From Campylobacterota bacterium (GTDB taxonomy: Bacteria; Campylobacterota; Campylobacteria; Campylobacterales; Nitratiruptoraceae), in NCBI GenBank assembly GCA_015494715.1, contig WGAT01000035.1, positions 1 to 50,052 on the forward strand: DNA of 50,052 nucleotides, read 5' to 3'. Shown in pieces: positions 8,431-17,878 of the stretch. The notes under the pieces were generated by a model. That model worked only from the letters and a program-made list of their open reading frames with translations. It did not search any database and had not been told where the DNA came from. Both the position numbers and the translations under genes were made by a program. Positions within the stretch are counted from its first letter, which is position 1; the number at the start of each line of letters is the position of its first letter.

Positions 8431-10647
8431 ATGGGAAACGCTAGAATAGTTTGGACAAAGATCGACGAGGCACCGGCTTTGGCCACATACTCGCTTTTAC
8501 CGATCGTTCAAGCCTTTACCAAAGATGCTGGAGTGGAGTGGGAGCTAAGAGATATTTCGTTAGCCGGGCGTATCATCGCAGAATTTAGCGATAGATTACC
8601 AGAAGAGAAAAGGTTGCCAGACGAACTGGCTTATCTTGGGGAGTTGGTACTACGACCAGAGGCCAATATCATCAAACTGCCCAATATCTCCGCCTCCGTG
8701 CCCCAGCTCGTAGCGGCTATTAAAGAGCTGCAGACGCAAGGATACGATATTCCAGACTATCCAGAAGAGCCAAAGACCAAAGAGGAAATAGAGCTAAAAA
8801 AGCGGTTTGCCAAACTTTTGGGCAGTGCGGTCAACCCTGTACTTCGACAAGGAAATTCCGATAGACGCCTCAGCGCTGCGGTCAAATCCTACGCCAAAAA
8901 GCACCCTCATAAAATGAAAGATGTCTCGCCCGATAGCAAAAGCTATGTGGCGCATATGGATAAGTGTGATTTTTATCAAACGGAGCAGTCTTTTGTCAGT
9001 GATAAGGATCAAACTATTAAGATAGTTTTTGAGCCAAAAGTTGGGGAGCCCGAGGTGCTCAAAGAGGTTGAGGTAGAAAAAGGCGAAGTTTTTAGTGGAG
9101 CGAGCCTCAATAGAAAAGAGCTGAAAAATTTCTACGCCCAAGTGCTCGAAGACGCTAAACAAAAAGATATCCTTTTTTCACTGCATCTTAAAGCCACTAT
9201 GATGAAAGTTTCAGACCCGGCTATGTTTGGCGATGCGATTCGGGTCTATTTCAAAGAGCTTTTTGAAAAATTTGGTAAAGAGCTTGAAGAGATCGGTTTT
9301 GATCCAAATAACGGACTTGCCGATCTAGAGGCCAAGATGCAAAAATTACCCGAGGGCGTACAAGAAGATATCAAGACTTGTATCCAAGATATCTATAAAA
9401 AACAGCCACGAATGTATATGGTCGACAGCGACGCTGGGATCACCAACTTGCATCGACCAAATGATGTGATTGTGGACGCTTCCATCCCAGCCACCATCAA
9501 AAACGGTCTCAAAGGGTGGGGTCCAAAAGGCGAAGTCGAAGATACCGTCATCACCGTCCCCGATCGTACCTATGCGAGAATGTACAAACAAATTGTTGCC
9601 GATATCGTTAAAAACGGCCAGTTTGATCCCGCAAAAGTGGGGACTGTGCAAAACGTGGGACTCATGGCAAAAAAAGCCGAAGAGTATGGCAGTCACGACA
9701 AGACTTTTTTCCCATATGCCGATGGTGTGATCAAAACGATTGATGAAGATGGCAATACCGTAATGTGCCACGAAGTGGAAGAGGGCGATATCTGGCGAGC
9801 CTATAGTGCCAAAGACGAAGCGATCGTCGACTGGGTGAAACTGGCTGTAAGACGTGCAAAAGAGAGCGGTCTACCAATCGTCTTTTGGCTCGATAGCAAC
9901 AGAGCACATGATGCCAACTTGATCAAAAAGGCCCTCGATACCCTCAAAGATGAAGATTTGGAGGGGGTAGAGTACCACATCATGGCTCCAGAGCAGGCGA
10001 TGAAATATACCCTTAAGCGATTTAGAGCCGGAGAAGATACCATCAGTGTCACTGGAAACGTACTTCGAGACTACTTGACCGACCTTTTCCCAATTATCGA
10101 AGTGGGTACGAGTGCACGGACTCTATCTATCGTGCCGCTTCTTGCCGGTGGTGGCGTATTCGAAACGGGAGCTGGCGGTAGTGCACCCAAACATGTGGAG
10201 CAGTTCTTGAAAGAGTCTCACCTCAGATGGGATAGCTTGGGTGAGTTCATGGCGTTGGTCGAATCTCTCAAACTTGCCGTCAAGCAAGGAGCCAGCGAGA
10301 AAGCCAATATCATCGCAGATGCTCTCGATAGAGCGGTCGGCCAATATCTAGACAAAGACCTCACCCCAAAACGAAAAGTTGGAGAATTGGATAACAGAGG
10401 CAGCCACTACTATCTTGCGCGATTTTGGGCCGAAGAGCTGAGCAAATGTGGCGATAGCGAGCTTGAAGCCAAATTTGCCCCAATAGCTCAAAAACTTGCT
10501 GAAAACGAAGAAAAAATCTTGGCTGAAATAAAAGCCACCGAAGGTAAACCGGCCGATATTGGAGGTTACTATCATCCAGACGAGGAAAAAGTACAAGCCG
10601 CTATGCGGCCAAGCAAGGTCTTTAACGAAATCATTGACAATATCTAA
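8431..10647 (+). CDS. icd: Monomeric NADP-dependent isocitrate dehydrogenase
   Basis: This enzyme interconverts isocitrate and 2-oxoglutarate plus CO2. In an rTCA organism it is expected to run as a reductive carboxylase. The 738-aa length and features such as WTKIDEAPALATYSLLPIVQ at the N-terminus, SDRRLSAAVKSYAKKHPHKM, TNLHRPNDVIVDASIPA, FWLDSNRAHDANLI and GGGVFETGAGGSAPKHV identify the monomeric IDH family. That family is unrelated in length to the roughly 400-aa dimeric enzymes. It has its own promoter and a stem-loop immediately after the stop codon, and mdh follows. Confidence 0.97.
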   Translation: MGNARIVWTKIDEAPALATYSLLPIVQAFTKDAGVEWELRDISLAGRIIAEFSDRLPEEKRLPDELAYLGELVLRPEANIIKLPNISASVPQLVAAIKELQTQGYDIPDYPEEPKTKEEIELKKRFAKLLGSAVNPVLRQGNSDRRLSAAVKSYAKKHPHKMKDVSPDSKSYVAHMDKCDFYQTEQSFVSDKDQTIKIVFEPKVGEPEVLKEVEVEKGEVFSGASLNRKELKNFYAQVLEDAKQKDILFSLHLKATMMKVSDPAMFGDAIRVYFKELFEKFGKELEEIGFDPNNGLADLEAKMQKLPEGVQEDIKTCIQDIYKKQPRMYMVDSDAGITNLHRPNDVIVDASIPATIKNGLKGWGPKGEVEDTVITVPDRTYARMYKQIVADIVKNGQFDPAKVGTVQNVGLMAKKAEEYGSHDKTFFPYADGVIKTIDEDGNTVMCHEVEEGDIWRAYSAKDEAIVDWVKLAVRRAKESGLPIVFWLDSNRAHDANLIKKALDTLKDEDLEGVEYHIMAPEQAMKYTLKRFRAGEDTISVTGNVLRDYLTDLFPIIEVGTSARTLSIVPLLAGGGVFETGAGGSAPKHVEQFLKESHLRWDSLGEFMALVESLKLAVKQGASEKANIIADALDRAVGQYLDKDLTPKRKVGELDNRGSHYYLARFWAEELSKCGDSELEAKFAPIAQKLAENEEKILAEIKATEGKPADIGGYYHPDEEKVQAAMRPSKVFNEIIDNI

Positions 10648-10663
10648 AGATTTTGCAAATTTT

Positions 10664-10678
10664 GGGGGCAAGGCCCCC
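10664..10678 (+). terminator. GC-rich hairpin between icd and mdh
   Basis: GGGGGC and GCCCCC pair perfectly across a 3-base loop, 16 bases after the icd stop codon and before the mdh ribosome site. There is no T-run afterwards, so it is more likely a partial terminator, an mRNA 3' stabiliser or a processing site than a full stop. A hairpin of the same build follows oorB. Confidence 0.45.
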
Positions 10679-10695
10679 GCTATAAAGGAGAGTGA

Positions 10696-11655
10696 ATGGC
10701 AAAAAGTTCAAAAGTCTCTATCGTAGGGGCTGGGGGAAATGTGGGAAGTATCGTGGCCTACTCCATCGCTATGCAAGGATTGGCGCACGAAGTCGTTTTG
10801 GTAGACAGAGACAAAGATAGGGCCCAAGGAAAAGCCTTGGATATGAACCAAGCCGCCGCAGCGGTACGAACGCACTCCATCGTTACCGCCGCTAAAGATT
10901 ATAGCGACATTGAGGGGAGTAAAGTTGTCGTCATAACGGCTGGTTTTCCGAGAAAACCCGGTATGAGTAGGGATGATCTGCTCTTCGCAAATGCCGATAT
11001 CGTGAGCGAAGTGGTAGAAAATATCAAAGAGCACGCTCCTGATTCTATCATCATCGTAGTAACAAATCCACTCGATACGATGACCTATGTGGCTTTGAAA
11101 AAGAGTGGATTTCCAAAAAACAGAGTTATTGGAATGGCTGGGATTTTAGACGGGGCGCGAATGACCCACTTTATTTATGAAAAGCTTGGGTTTGGGGCCG
11201 GACAGATTCGAGCGACCGTTATCGGAGGACACGGCGATTATATGGTACCCTTGCCTAGGTACTCTACAGTCGCAGGCATTCCAATAACTGACCTTTTGAC
11301 TCCAAAAGAGCTAGATGAGGTGGTGGAAGCCACTAAAAAAGGAGGCGCTCAGATTGTCAAATTGATGGGTACGAGTGCTTATTTTGCCCCGGGTAAAGCG
11401 ACGGCCATTATGGTAGAGGCCATTTTGCAAGACTCTAAAAAGATTTATCCTTGTTCAACCCTCTTAGAGGGCGAGTATGGAGTCCACGGCATTCCAAACG
11501 GCGTCCCCGTAACGCTTGGAAGCAATGGAGTCGAAGAGATTATCGAGTTACAGCTGGCTCCTAGGGAGAAAAAAGAGTTTAAACGAAGTCTTGATTCGGT
11601 TAAAGAGTTGATAGATATACTCGAAAACCAAAACTACTTTGGGGATAAAAAATGA
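10696..11655 (+). CDS. mdh: Malate dehydrogenase (LDH-like type)
   Basis: Mdh interconverts oxaloacetate and malate with NAD(P)H. The 319-aa product has the Rossmann dinucleotide motif VGAGGNVGS near residue 10 and the acidic VLVDRDKD that favours NAD. The substrate-loop arginines are in GFPRKPGMSRDDLL, NPLDTMTY is present, and the catalytic histidine lies in IGGHGDYMVPL. Its 3' end overlaps the fumarase alpha-subunit start by an ATGA junction, so the two are translationally coupled. This fits successive steps from oxaloacetate to fumarate in the reductive cycle. Confidence 0.97.
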   Translation: MAKSSKVSIVGAGGNVGSIVAYSIAMQGLAHEVVLVDRDKDRAQGKALDMNQAAAAVRTHSIVTAAKDYSDIEGSKVVVITAGFPRKPGMSRDDLLFANADIVSEVVENIKEHAPDSIIIVVTNPLDTMTYVALKKSGFPKNRVIGMAGILDGARMTHFIYEKLGFGAGQIRATVIGGHGDYMVPLPRYSTVAGIPITDLLTPKELDEVVEATKKGGAQIVKLMGTSAYFAPGKATAIMVEAILQDSKKIYPCSTLLEGEYGVHGIPNGVPVTLGSNGVEEIIELQLAPREKKEFKRSLDSVKELIDILENQNYFGDKK

Positions 11656-12515
11656 GAACAGTCCACTATGATGATATCGTCAAAGCGATACGCGATACCA
11701 TTATCTATTCTACTACCCATTTGAGCGAGGATATGCACAAAGCCTTACAGGAGGCCTTGGAGAAAGAGGAGAGTATCGTCTCCAAAGCGGTACTAGAACA
11801 GCTGCTAGAAAATGCCGAAATAGCGGCAAGTGAAGAGAAGCCTCTGTGTCAAGATACGGGTCTTGCCATCTTTTTTGTCAAAGTGGGAAGCGATGTACAA
11901 GTAGAAGGCGGCACGCTCAAAGAGGCTATTTACGAGGGTACGAGACGAGGCTACGAGGAGGGGTATCTAAGAGCCTCTACTTGCGATTGTTTTACAAGAG
12001 CCAACCTCAAAGATAAAGTAGGCTACAATCTCCCTCCTATTATCTATTTTGATCTCGTAGAAGGCGACAAGATAGATATTGAATTTGCCGCAAAAGGTGG
12101 CGGGAGTGAAAATGGAAGCAGGGCTACCGTTTTGGCGCCAGCACAAGGCAAAGAGGGGATTTTAAATTTCGTTAAGCAAGTAGTCAGTGACGCTGGTCCA
12201 AATGTGTGTCCTCCTATTGTCGTAGGCGTAGGCGTAGGTGGTAGTTTTGATTATGCGGCCGTAATGAGTAAACACGCTCTATTTAGAGATGTAGGTACGT
12301 CAAATCCAGATCCAGAACTCGATGCTTTTGAAAAAGAGATCCAAGAAGAGCTCAATAAATTAGGGATCGGAGCTATGGGCATGGGCGGTACCCAAACGGT
12401 TTTGGGGGTTCATATTGAAACCTATCAGCCGGGTCGTATGTGTCATATTGCCTCTTTACCGGTTGCGGTCAATATCCAGTGCCATAGCTCACGGCACGCA
12501 CATATTACCATATAA
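11652..12515 (+). CDS. fumA: Fumarate hydratase class I, alpha (N-terminal) subunit
   Basis: Class I fumarase is an oxygen-sensitive 4Fe-4S enzyme that dehydrates malate to fumarate. Here it is split into two genes, as in many anaerobes and Campylobacterota. The 287-aa alpha subunit carries the cysteine-containing segments EKPLCQDTGLA, DAGPNVCPPIV and GRMCHIASLPVAVNIQCHS, which include the likely cluster ligands. It also has the AAKGGGSENGSRA loop. It overlaps mdh by four bases and is followed 9 bases later by the beta subunit. Confidence 0.95.
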   Translation: MRTVHYDDIVKAIRDTIIYSTTHLSEDMHKALQEALEKEESIVSKAVLEQLLENAEIAASEEKPLCQDTGLAIFFVKVGSDVQVEGGTLKEAIYEGTRRGYEEGYLRASTCDCFTRANLKDKVGYNLPPIIYFDLVEGDKIDIEFAAKGGGSENGSRATVLAPAQGKEGILNFVKQVVSDAGPNVCPPIVVGVGVGGSFDYAAVMSKHALFRDVGTSNPDPELDAFEKEIQEELNKLGIGAMGMGGTQTVLGVHIETYQPGRMCHIASLPVAVNIQCHSSRHAHITI

Positions 12516-12524
12516 GGACCCAAA

Positions 12525-13079
12525 ATGGCTGAATACAAGCTACAAACTCCACTCAGTGATGAGGATGTAAGTCAACTCAAAGCAGGAGATATCGTCTATC
12601 TTAGCGGTACGCTCTATACTGCTAGAGATGCGGCGCACAAGAGATTGGTAGATTTGATTTTAAACGGTGAGCCTTTGCCTTTTGATCTTCAAGGGGCAGT
12701 GATCTATTATGTAGGTCCCACGCCTCCAAAACCGGGTGAGGTGATCGGAAGTGCCGGGCCGACGACGAGCTATCGGATGGATAGTTATGCGCCGATTTTG
12801 ATCGAACATGGTCTTAAGGGGATGATCGGAAAAGGCAAGCGAAACCAAGATGTCAAAGAGGCTTGCAAAAAATATAAAGCGGTCTACTTTGGAGCCGTAG
12901 GCGGTGCCGGAGCACTTTTGGCCAAACGGATCAAGGATGCCAAAGTGATCGCTTATCCAGAGCTTGGTCCCGAGGCGGTACGAGAAATCGTAGTAGAAGA
13001 TTTTCCCGTGGTGGTGGTCAACGACATTTATGGCAACGACCTCTATGAAGAGGGTAGAAAACTTTGGGCAAAACAATAA
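12525..13079 (+). CDS. fumB: Fumarate hydratase class I, beta (C-terminal) subunit
   Basis: This 184-aa protein is the C-terminal partner of the upstream alpha subunit. Recognisable segments are GDIVYLSGTLYTARDAAHKR, YYVGPTPPKPGEVIGSAGPT followed by TSYRMDSYAP, and the closing EIVVEDFPVVVVNDIYGND. The alpha and beta chains form the active hydratase. The length is normal for the separate beta chain. It ends 11 bases before sucC. Confidence 0.95.
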   Translation: MAEYKLQTPLSDEDVSQLKAGDIVYLSGTLYTARDAAHKRLVDLILNGEPLPFDLQGAVIYYVGPTPPKPGEVIGSAGPTTSYRMDSYAPILIEHGLKGMIGKGKRNQDVKEACKKYKAVYFGAVGGAGALLAKRIKDAKVIAYPELGPEAVREIVVEDFPVVVVNDIYGNDLYEEGRKLWAKQ

Positions 13080-13090
13080 AAGGAGTCTAG

Positions 13091-14266
13091 ATGAATATCC
13101 ATGAGTATCAAGCCAAAGAGATATTTCGAGAGTATGGGGTGCCAGTACCCCGAGGAGAAGTGGCTTTTAGTGGACCTGAAGCCAAAGAGATAGCGCAAAA
13201 GCTTGGTGGCGATCTTTGGGTGGTCAAAGCCCAAATCCATGCGGGAGGTCGTGGTAAAGCCGGTGGTGTAAAATTGGCCAAAAGCCCCGAAGAGGTAGAA
13301 AAGATTGCCGAAGAGATGCTTGGTATGACCCTTGTTACCCACCAAACCGGCCCTGAGGGCAAAAAAGTAGAAAAGGTCTACATCGAAGAGGGAGCCGACA
13401 TTCAAAAAGAGTACTATCTGGGTATGGTGCTCGATCGCAGTAGCGAGATGCCCGTGATGATGGCTTCAACCGAGGGGGGTATGGAGATTGAAGAAGTGGC
13501 GGCCAAAAATCCCGAAAAGATCATCAAAGTGGCCATTGATCCAACGATTGGCTTCCAAGGCTTTCATGGAAGAAAGCTCGCTTTTGGTTTGGGACTATCT
13601 AAAGAGGAGATCCGACCCTTTATCCAGTTTGCCGAGGCGCTTTATAAAGTGTATATGGATAAAGATGCCAACTTAATAGAAATCAACCCTCTTATCAAAA
13701 CGGGGGATGGAAAATTTTTGGCGTTGGATGCAAAGATGGGATTTGACGACAATGCTTTGTTTAGACATCCCGATATCCATGAGATGCGAGACCTGAGCGA
13801 AGAAGATCCAGTGGAGCACGAGGCTGAGAAGTATGGCTTAAGCTATGTCAATCTGGATGGGAACGTTGGCTGTATGGTCAATGGTGCTGGACTTGCGATG
13901 GCTACGATGGATATCATTAAATATGAAGGCGGAGAGCCTGCCAACTTCTTGGATGTGGGCGGCGGCGCAAGCGCTGAGACCGTGGCCAAAGGGTTTGAGC
14001 TGATTTTGCAAGATGAAAATGTCAAGAGTATTTTTGTCAATATCTTTGGTGGAATCGTACGCTGCGATAGGATCGCCAATGGAATATTGCAAGCGACTAA
14101 ACAGGTAGAGGTCAATGTGCCAGTTGTCGTACGACTCGATGGTACAAATGCCGAAGAGGCGGCTGAAATTTTGAAAAACGCCAATATCCCCAATATCATT
14201 CCAGCTACCGATTTGGCTGATGGTGCAAAAAAAGCGGTAGCCGCTGCGAAAGGAGAACTCCAATGA
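13091..14266 (+). CDS. sucC: Succinyl-CoA ligase (ADP/GDP-forming) beta subunit
   Basis: SucC binds the nucleotide and, with SucD, makes succinyl-CoA from succinate; in the reductive cycle this feeds OorDABC. The 391-aa product has the ATP-grasp start [20 protein letters not shown], the nucleotide loop [24 protein letters not shown] for metal binding, and the CoA-ligase domain with [22 protein letters not shown] and [11 protein letters not shown] clear AGGAG precedes the ATG. The stop overlaps the sucD start (ATGA). Confidence 0.97.
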   Translation: MNIHEYQAKEIFREYGVPVPRGEVAFSGPEAKEIAQKLGGDLWVVKAQIHAGGRGKAGGVKLAKSPEEVEKIAEEMLGMTLVTHQTGPEGKKVEKVYIEEGADIQKEYYLGMVLDRSSEMPVMMASTEGGMEIEEVAAKNPEKIIKVAIDPTIGFQGFHGRKLAFGLGLSKEEIRPFIQFAEALYKVYMDKDANLIEINPLIKTGDGKFLALDAKMGFDDNALFRHPDIHEMRDLSEEDPVEHEAEKYGLSYVNLDGNVGCMVNGAGLAMATMDIIKYEGGEPANFLDVGGGASAETVAKGFELILQDENVKSIFVNIFGGIVRCDRIANGILQATKQVEVNVPVVVRLDGTNAEEAAEILKNANIPNIIPATDLADGAKKAVAAAKGELQ

Positions 14267-15138
14267 GTATTTTGGTCCATAAAGATACAAAAGTAATCGT
14301 TCAAGGTTTTACGGGAAAAGAGGGCACGTTTCACTCCCAGCAATGTATCGACTATGGTACGAAGATCGTAGGAGGCGTGACACCGGGCAAAGGTGGCCAA
14401 ACTCATCTGGATCGCCCAGTCTTCAATACTGTCAAAGAGGCGGTAGACGCTACAGGTGCGACTGTGAGTATGATCTTCGTTCCTCCAGCCTTTACCGCCG
14501 ATGCAGTGATGGAAGCAGCAGATGCTGGGATCGATCTAGCCGTCATTATCACCGAAGGGGCGCCTGTTAAAGATATGATGTATGCCAAGATGTACGCTAC
14601 CAAAAAGGGGATGAAGACCATCGGGCCAAACTGCCCCGGTATCATCACGGCCGAAGAGTGCAAAATCGGTATCATGCCCGGATTTATCTTCAAAAAAGGG
14701 CCTGTGGGTCTTATCTCAAAATCTGGGACTTTGACCTATGAAGCGAGTAACCAGGTGGTCAAAGAGGGGCTTGGTATTACCACGGCCGTGGGTATCGGGG
14801 GCGATCCGATCATAGGACTGAGCTACAAGCAGCTCTTGCCACTTTTTGAAGCGGATCCCGAGACTGAGGCGATCGTTATGATTGGTGAGATTGGCGGAAC
14901 GCTCGAGATCGAAGCGGCAGAATTTATCAAACAAAATATTACCAAGCCAGTAGTAGCTTTTATCGCCGGCCAAACCGCTCCAAAAGGTAAGCGTATGGGG
15001 CATGCTGGAGCGATTATTAGTGGAGGTCAAGGGACTGCTCAAGAGAAGATGGAAGCTTTGCGAAATGCTGGCGTACATGTGGTCGAGTCGCCTGCCGATA
15101 TTGGTAAAACGGTGGCACACGTATTGGGTAAAAAGTGA
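14263..15138 (+). CDS. sucD: Succinyl-CoA ligase alpha subunit
   Basis: SucD carries the CoA-binding domain and the histidine that is phosphorylated during catalysis. The 291-aa product shows [50 protein letters not shown] and [13 protein letters not shown]. The active-site region is [18 protein letters not shown], with the conserved His-Ala-Gly. The gene overlaps sucC by four bases and the next small gene by four bases (GTGA). Confidence 0.97.
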   Translation: MSILVHKDTKVIVQGFTGKEGTFHSQQCIDYGTKIVGGVTPGKGGQTHLDRPVFNTVKEAVDATGATVSMIFVPPAFTADAVMEAADAGIDLAVIITEGAPVKDMMYAKMYATKKGMKTIGPNCPGIITAEECKIGIMPGFIFKKGPVGLISKSGTLTYEASNQVVKEGLGITTAVGIGGDPIIGLSYKQLLPLFEADPETEAIVMIGEIGGTLEIEAAEFIKQNITKPVVAFIAGQTAPKGKRMGHAGAIISGGQGTAQEKMEALRNAGVHVVESPADIGKTVAHVLGKK

Positions 15139-15413
15139 AAAAGAGCTTCGAGGTGCTCAATATCCGGTGCGAGGGGTGCGCCAATAGCATTAAAAAAGCC
15201 CTCGCGCCCTTTTTTGATTTTATCGAAGTAGATTTGACAAAAGAGCCTCGAATTGTAACAGTAGATATAAAAAGCGGCGAAGAAGAGGAACGATTTAAAA
15301 ATATTTTACGCTCTTTGGGATATCCTCTTTGTGAGGATGAACTCTCAAGTGCTCAAAATATAGGTTTAAAAACCAAAAGTTTTCTAAGCTGTGCGGTAGG
15401 GAAATTACTTTAG
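15135..15413 (+). CDS. Small heavy-metal-associated (HMA) domain protein
   Basis: The 92-aa protein begins with an HMA-type beta-alpha-beta-beta-alpha-beta domain. The metal-site motif [13 protein letters not shown], with a CxxC pair at about residues 11-14, is followed by [11 protein letters not shown] and RSLGYPL. Such domains bind copper or other soft metals in CopZ-like chaperones and P-type ATPases. Two more cysteines lie in the C-terminal half (LCEDE and LSCAV). The gene starts with GTG overlapping the sucD stop and is 15 bases from oorD, so it is in the operon. It may serve metal or redox handling for the neighbouring iron-sulfur enzymes, but that is only inference. Confidence 0.8.
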   Translation: MKKSFEVLNIRCEGCANSIKKALAPFFDFIEVDLTKEPRIVTVDIKSGEEEERFKNILRSLGYPLCEDELSSAQNIGLKTKSFLSCAVGKLL

Positions 15414-15428
15414 ATAAAGGAGAATGAT

Positions 15429-15767
15429 ATGGGATTGCTCAAAGCCCCTGAAAATACCCCTGTGTGGGTAGAAGAGAAAAATTGTAAAGCCTGCGATCTG
15501 TGTGTGGCGTATTGTCCTGCGGGCGTACTCGCGATGGTGCCAGAGCCCAAAACGATCCTAGGAGCGATGGTCAAGGTGGTCTATCCTGATAGCTGTATCG
15601 GCTGTAACGATTGCGAGCTGGAGTGTCCGGACTTCGCTATCATGGTAGCCGATAGAAAAGAGTATAAGTTTGCCAAGCTCTCCAAAGAGGCCAAAGAGAG
15701 AGCCGAAGCTATCAAGAAAAATCATTATATGGCACGAGAAGAAGATCTCAAAGCACTTTGCGCATAA
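15429..15767 (+). CDS. oorD: 2-oxoglutarate:ferredoxin oxidoreductase delta subunit (ferredoxin type)
   Basis: OorD carries the electrons of the OOR complex. The 112-aa product has two 4Fe-4S ferredoxin motifs, CKACDLCVAYCPAG (about residues 19-32) and CIGCNDCELECPDF (about 58-71). A charged helical tail of about 40 residues follows. It lies directly before oorA, oorB and oorC with good ribosome sites. In autotrophs the complex fixes CO2 onto succinyl-CoA using reduced ferredoxin. Confidence 0.95.
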   Translation: MGLLKAPENTPVWVEEKNCKACDLCVAYCPAGVLAMVPEPKTILGAMVKVVYPDSCIGCNDCELECPDFAIMVADRKEYKFAKLSKEAKERAEAIKKNHYMAREEDLKALCA

Positions 15768-15776
15768 GGAGAAAGA

Positions 15777-16925
15777 ATGGCAAGAGAAGTAATATCGAGC
15801 GGAAACGAACTGGCCGCAATCGCCGCGATCGATGCGGAGTGTAAATTTTTTGGCGGATATCCTATTACCCCATCGAGTGAGATCGCTCACGAGATGAGCG
15901 TACGCCTGCCAAAAGTTGGCGGAAAGTTTATCCAAATGGAGGATGAGATCGCAGGTATCTCCGTGGCTTTGGGTGCTAGTATGAGCGGCGTGAAGTCCAT
16001 GACCAACACCTCAGGCCCTGGTATCAGTCTCAAGGCTGAGCAGATTGGTTTAGGATTTATGACCGAGACGCCGCTTGTTATCACCAACGTCATGCGAGGC
16101 GGTCCTTCTACCGGTTTGCCTACACGCGTACAACAAGGGGATGTCAATCAGGCAAAAGCCCCCACTCATGGAGACTACAAATCTATCACCTTTTGCCCTG
16201 GAAGCCTCGAGGAGTGCTATACAGAAGTGGTACGAGCGTTCAATGTGGCTGAAGAGCTGATGACGCCTGTGTTTGTCCTTTTGGATGAGACTCTAGGCCA
16301 CATGCATGGTAAAGCGGTGCTGCCAGATCTCGAAGAGGTCAAAGCATCCATTGTCAATCGAGCCACCCCCGATCCGTCCATTCCAAAAGAGGAATTCAAG
16401 CCTTTTGACGTGCCACTGGATAAGCCAGCGGTTATTCCTCCAATGTTTCAAGGGTATCGATTTCACCTAACAGGACTGCATCACGGACCAACAGGCTTTC
16501 CTACCGAGGATGCCGAGATCTGTCAAAATCTAATTGAGCGGCTGCATAGAAAGATCGACTCTAGAAGAAAAGATTTGCTCGATAGCTATGAGGAGTATAT
16601 GCTCGATGACGCCGAATGGCTTATCGTAGCTTATGGTAGCGTAAGCAGAAGTGCGAGAGAAGCGATCAATCGGTTAAGAGCTGAGGGTAAAAAGGTAGGA
16701 ATGTTTCGACCGATCACTCTTTGGCCAAGTCCCGAAGAGAAGATGAAAGAGATAGGAGAGAGATTTCCGGCAGAAAAAATCTTGATGCCAGAGCTTAATA
16801 TGGGTCAGTATATCGATGAGGTAGAGCGAGTGATGAAAAAGCGTCCAGTTGCGCTCAATAAAGCCAACGGTCGACCGATCAGTCCGGCAGAAATTATCGA
16901 CAAACTCAAAGAAATGGGAATCTAA
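15777..16925 (+). CDS. oorA: 2-oxoglutarate:ferredoxin oxidoreductase alpha subunit
   Basis: OorA forms the pyrimidine-binding half of the thiamine-pyrophosphate site and part of the CoA site. The 382-aa length and segments FFGGYPITPSSEIAHEM, FIQMEDEIAGISVALGASM, TNTSGPGISLKAEQIGL, TRVQQGDVNQAKAPTHGD and GMFRPITLWPSPEEKM identify KorA/OorA of the Campylobacter and Helicobacter type. AAGGAG precedes the ATG. A short gap separates it from oorB. Confidence 0.97.
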   Translation: MAREVISSGNELAAIAAIDAECKFFGGYPITPSSEIAHEMSVRLPKVGGKFIQMEDEIAGISVALGASMSGVKSMTNTSGPGISLKAEQIGLGFMTETPLVITNVMRGGPSTGLPTRVQQGDVNQAKAPTHGDYKSITFCPGSLEECYTEVVRAFNVAEELMTPVFVLLDETLGHMHGKAVLPDLEEVKASIVNRATPDPSIPKEEFKPFDVPLDKPAVIPPMFQGYRFHLTGLHHGPTGFPTEDAEICQNLIERLHRKIDSRRKDLLDSYEEYMLDDAEWLIVAYGSVSRSAREAINRLRAEGKKVGMFRPITLWPSPEEKMKEIGERFPAEKILMPELNMGQYIDEVERVMKKRPVALNKANGRPISPAEIIDKLKEMGI

Positions 16926-16935
16926 AGGGGAGATT

Positions 16936-17790
16936 ATGGCATTTAACTATAACGAATATCTACGAACGGATAAGATGCCCACACTTTGGTGTTGGGGTTG
17001 TGGGGATGGAATTATCCTTAAGGCGGTGATTCGAGCCATCGATAAGCTTGGATGGAATATGGACGATGTATGTGTCGTCTCAGGGATTGGATGTAGCGGG
17101 CGATTTAGCTCCTATCTCAACTGCAACACGGTCCATACCACCCACGGGCGAACGGTCGCATACGCCACAGGCATCAAGCTGGCCAATCCAGATAAACATG
17201 TCATCGTCGTCGCAGGGGATGGGGATGGTCTAGCGATTGGTGGAAACCATACGATCCACGGATGTCGTAGAAACATCGATCTCAATTTCATCCTCATCAA
17301 CAACTTTATCTATGGTCTGACCAACTCCCAAGTGAGTCCTACGACGCCAAAAGGGATGTGGTCCGTTACGACCCAATACGGCAACGTCGATCCTACCTTT
17401 GATGCGTGTAAACTGGCCGAGGGTGCTGGAGCTACCTTTATCGCCAGAGAGACCGTTACCGATCCTAAAAAACTTGAGAAAATGTTTGTCAAAGGTTTTG
17501 AACATCGTGGATTTAGCTTCTTCGATGTCTTTAGTAACTGCCATGTCAACCTTGGACGGAAAAATAAAATGGGCGAGGCGATCCAAAACCAAAACTGGCT
17601 CGATGAGATCACATTGCCAAAAGCCAAGTATGAAAAACTTCCAGAAGAGGAGAAGATCAACTATTTTCCAACTGGAATCTTGCATCATGTAGACGATCAG
17701 ATGGAGTATTGCGATGCGTACGATCTCGTGATCGAAGCGGCGCAGAACAAGAAAAAAGTAGATATTCCTATCCAAGTAAAACCATTCTAA
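16936..17790 (+). CDS. oorB: 2-oxoglutarate:ferredoxin oxidoreductase beta subunit
   Basis: OorB binds the pyrophosphate of TPP. The 284-aa product starts MAFNYNEYLRTDKMPTLWCW. The TPP motif is GDGDGLAIGGNHTIHGCRR, closing with ILINNFIYGLTNSQVSPTT. The cysteines in WCWGCGDG and GIGCSGRFSSYLNC are the family's cluster-binding positions. The frame is open further upstream to 16849, but that would overlap oorA by 77 bases. The ATG at 16936 has its own AAAGGGGA ribosome site and matches the family's N-terminus. Two stem-loops follow the stop codon. Confidence 0.96.
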   Translation: MAFNYNEYLRTDKMPTLWCWGCGDGIILKAVIRAIDKLGWNMDDVCVVSGIGCSGRFSSYLNCNTVHTTHGRTVAYATGIKLANPDKHVIVVAGDGDGLAIGGNHTIHGCRRNIDLNFILINNFIYGLTNSQVSPTTPKGMWSVTTQYGNVDPTFDACKLAEGAGATFIARETVTDPKKLEKMFVKGFEHRGFSFFDVFSNCHVNLGRKNKMGEAIQNQNWLDEITLPKAKYEKLPEEEKINYFPTGILHHVDDQMEYCDAYDLVIEAAQNKKKVDIPIQVKPF

Positions 17791-17797
17791 CAAAACC

Positions 17798-17842
17798 GAG
17801 GGCTTGGCCCTCTTGTTGAATCACTACTCATAGTAGTTATTC
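17798..17842 (+). promoter_or_regulatory. Two tandem stem-loops between oorB and oorC
   Basis: The first hairpin pairs GAGGGC (17798-17803) with GCCCTC (17807-17812) over a TTG loop. The second pairs GAAT-c-ACTACT (17818-17828) with AGTAGT-t-ATTC (17832-17842) over a CAT loop, with one mismatch. They fill the 88-base gap before oorC. They may be an attenuator or mRNA stability elements that set the amount of OorC relative to OorDAB. Confidence 0.45.
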
Positions 17843-17878
17843 AAAGAAATAACAAAACGAACTCAAAGGAAGTTGACT

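Noticed and set aside
16849-16935. Longer N-terminus for oorB
   Set aside because: It would overlap oorA by 77 bases. The ATG at 16936 has its own ribosome site and the family's usual first residues.
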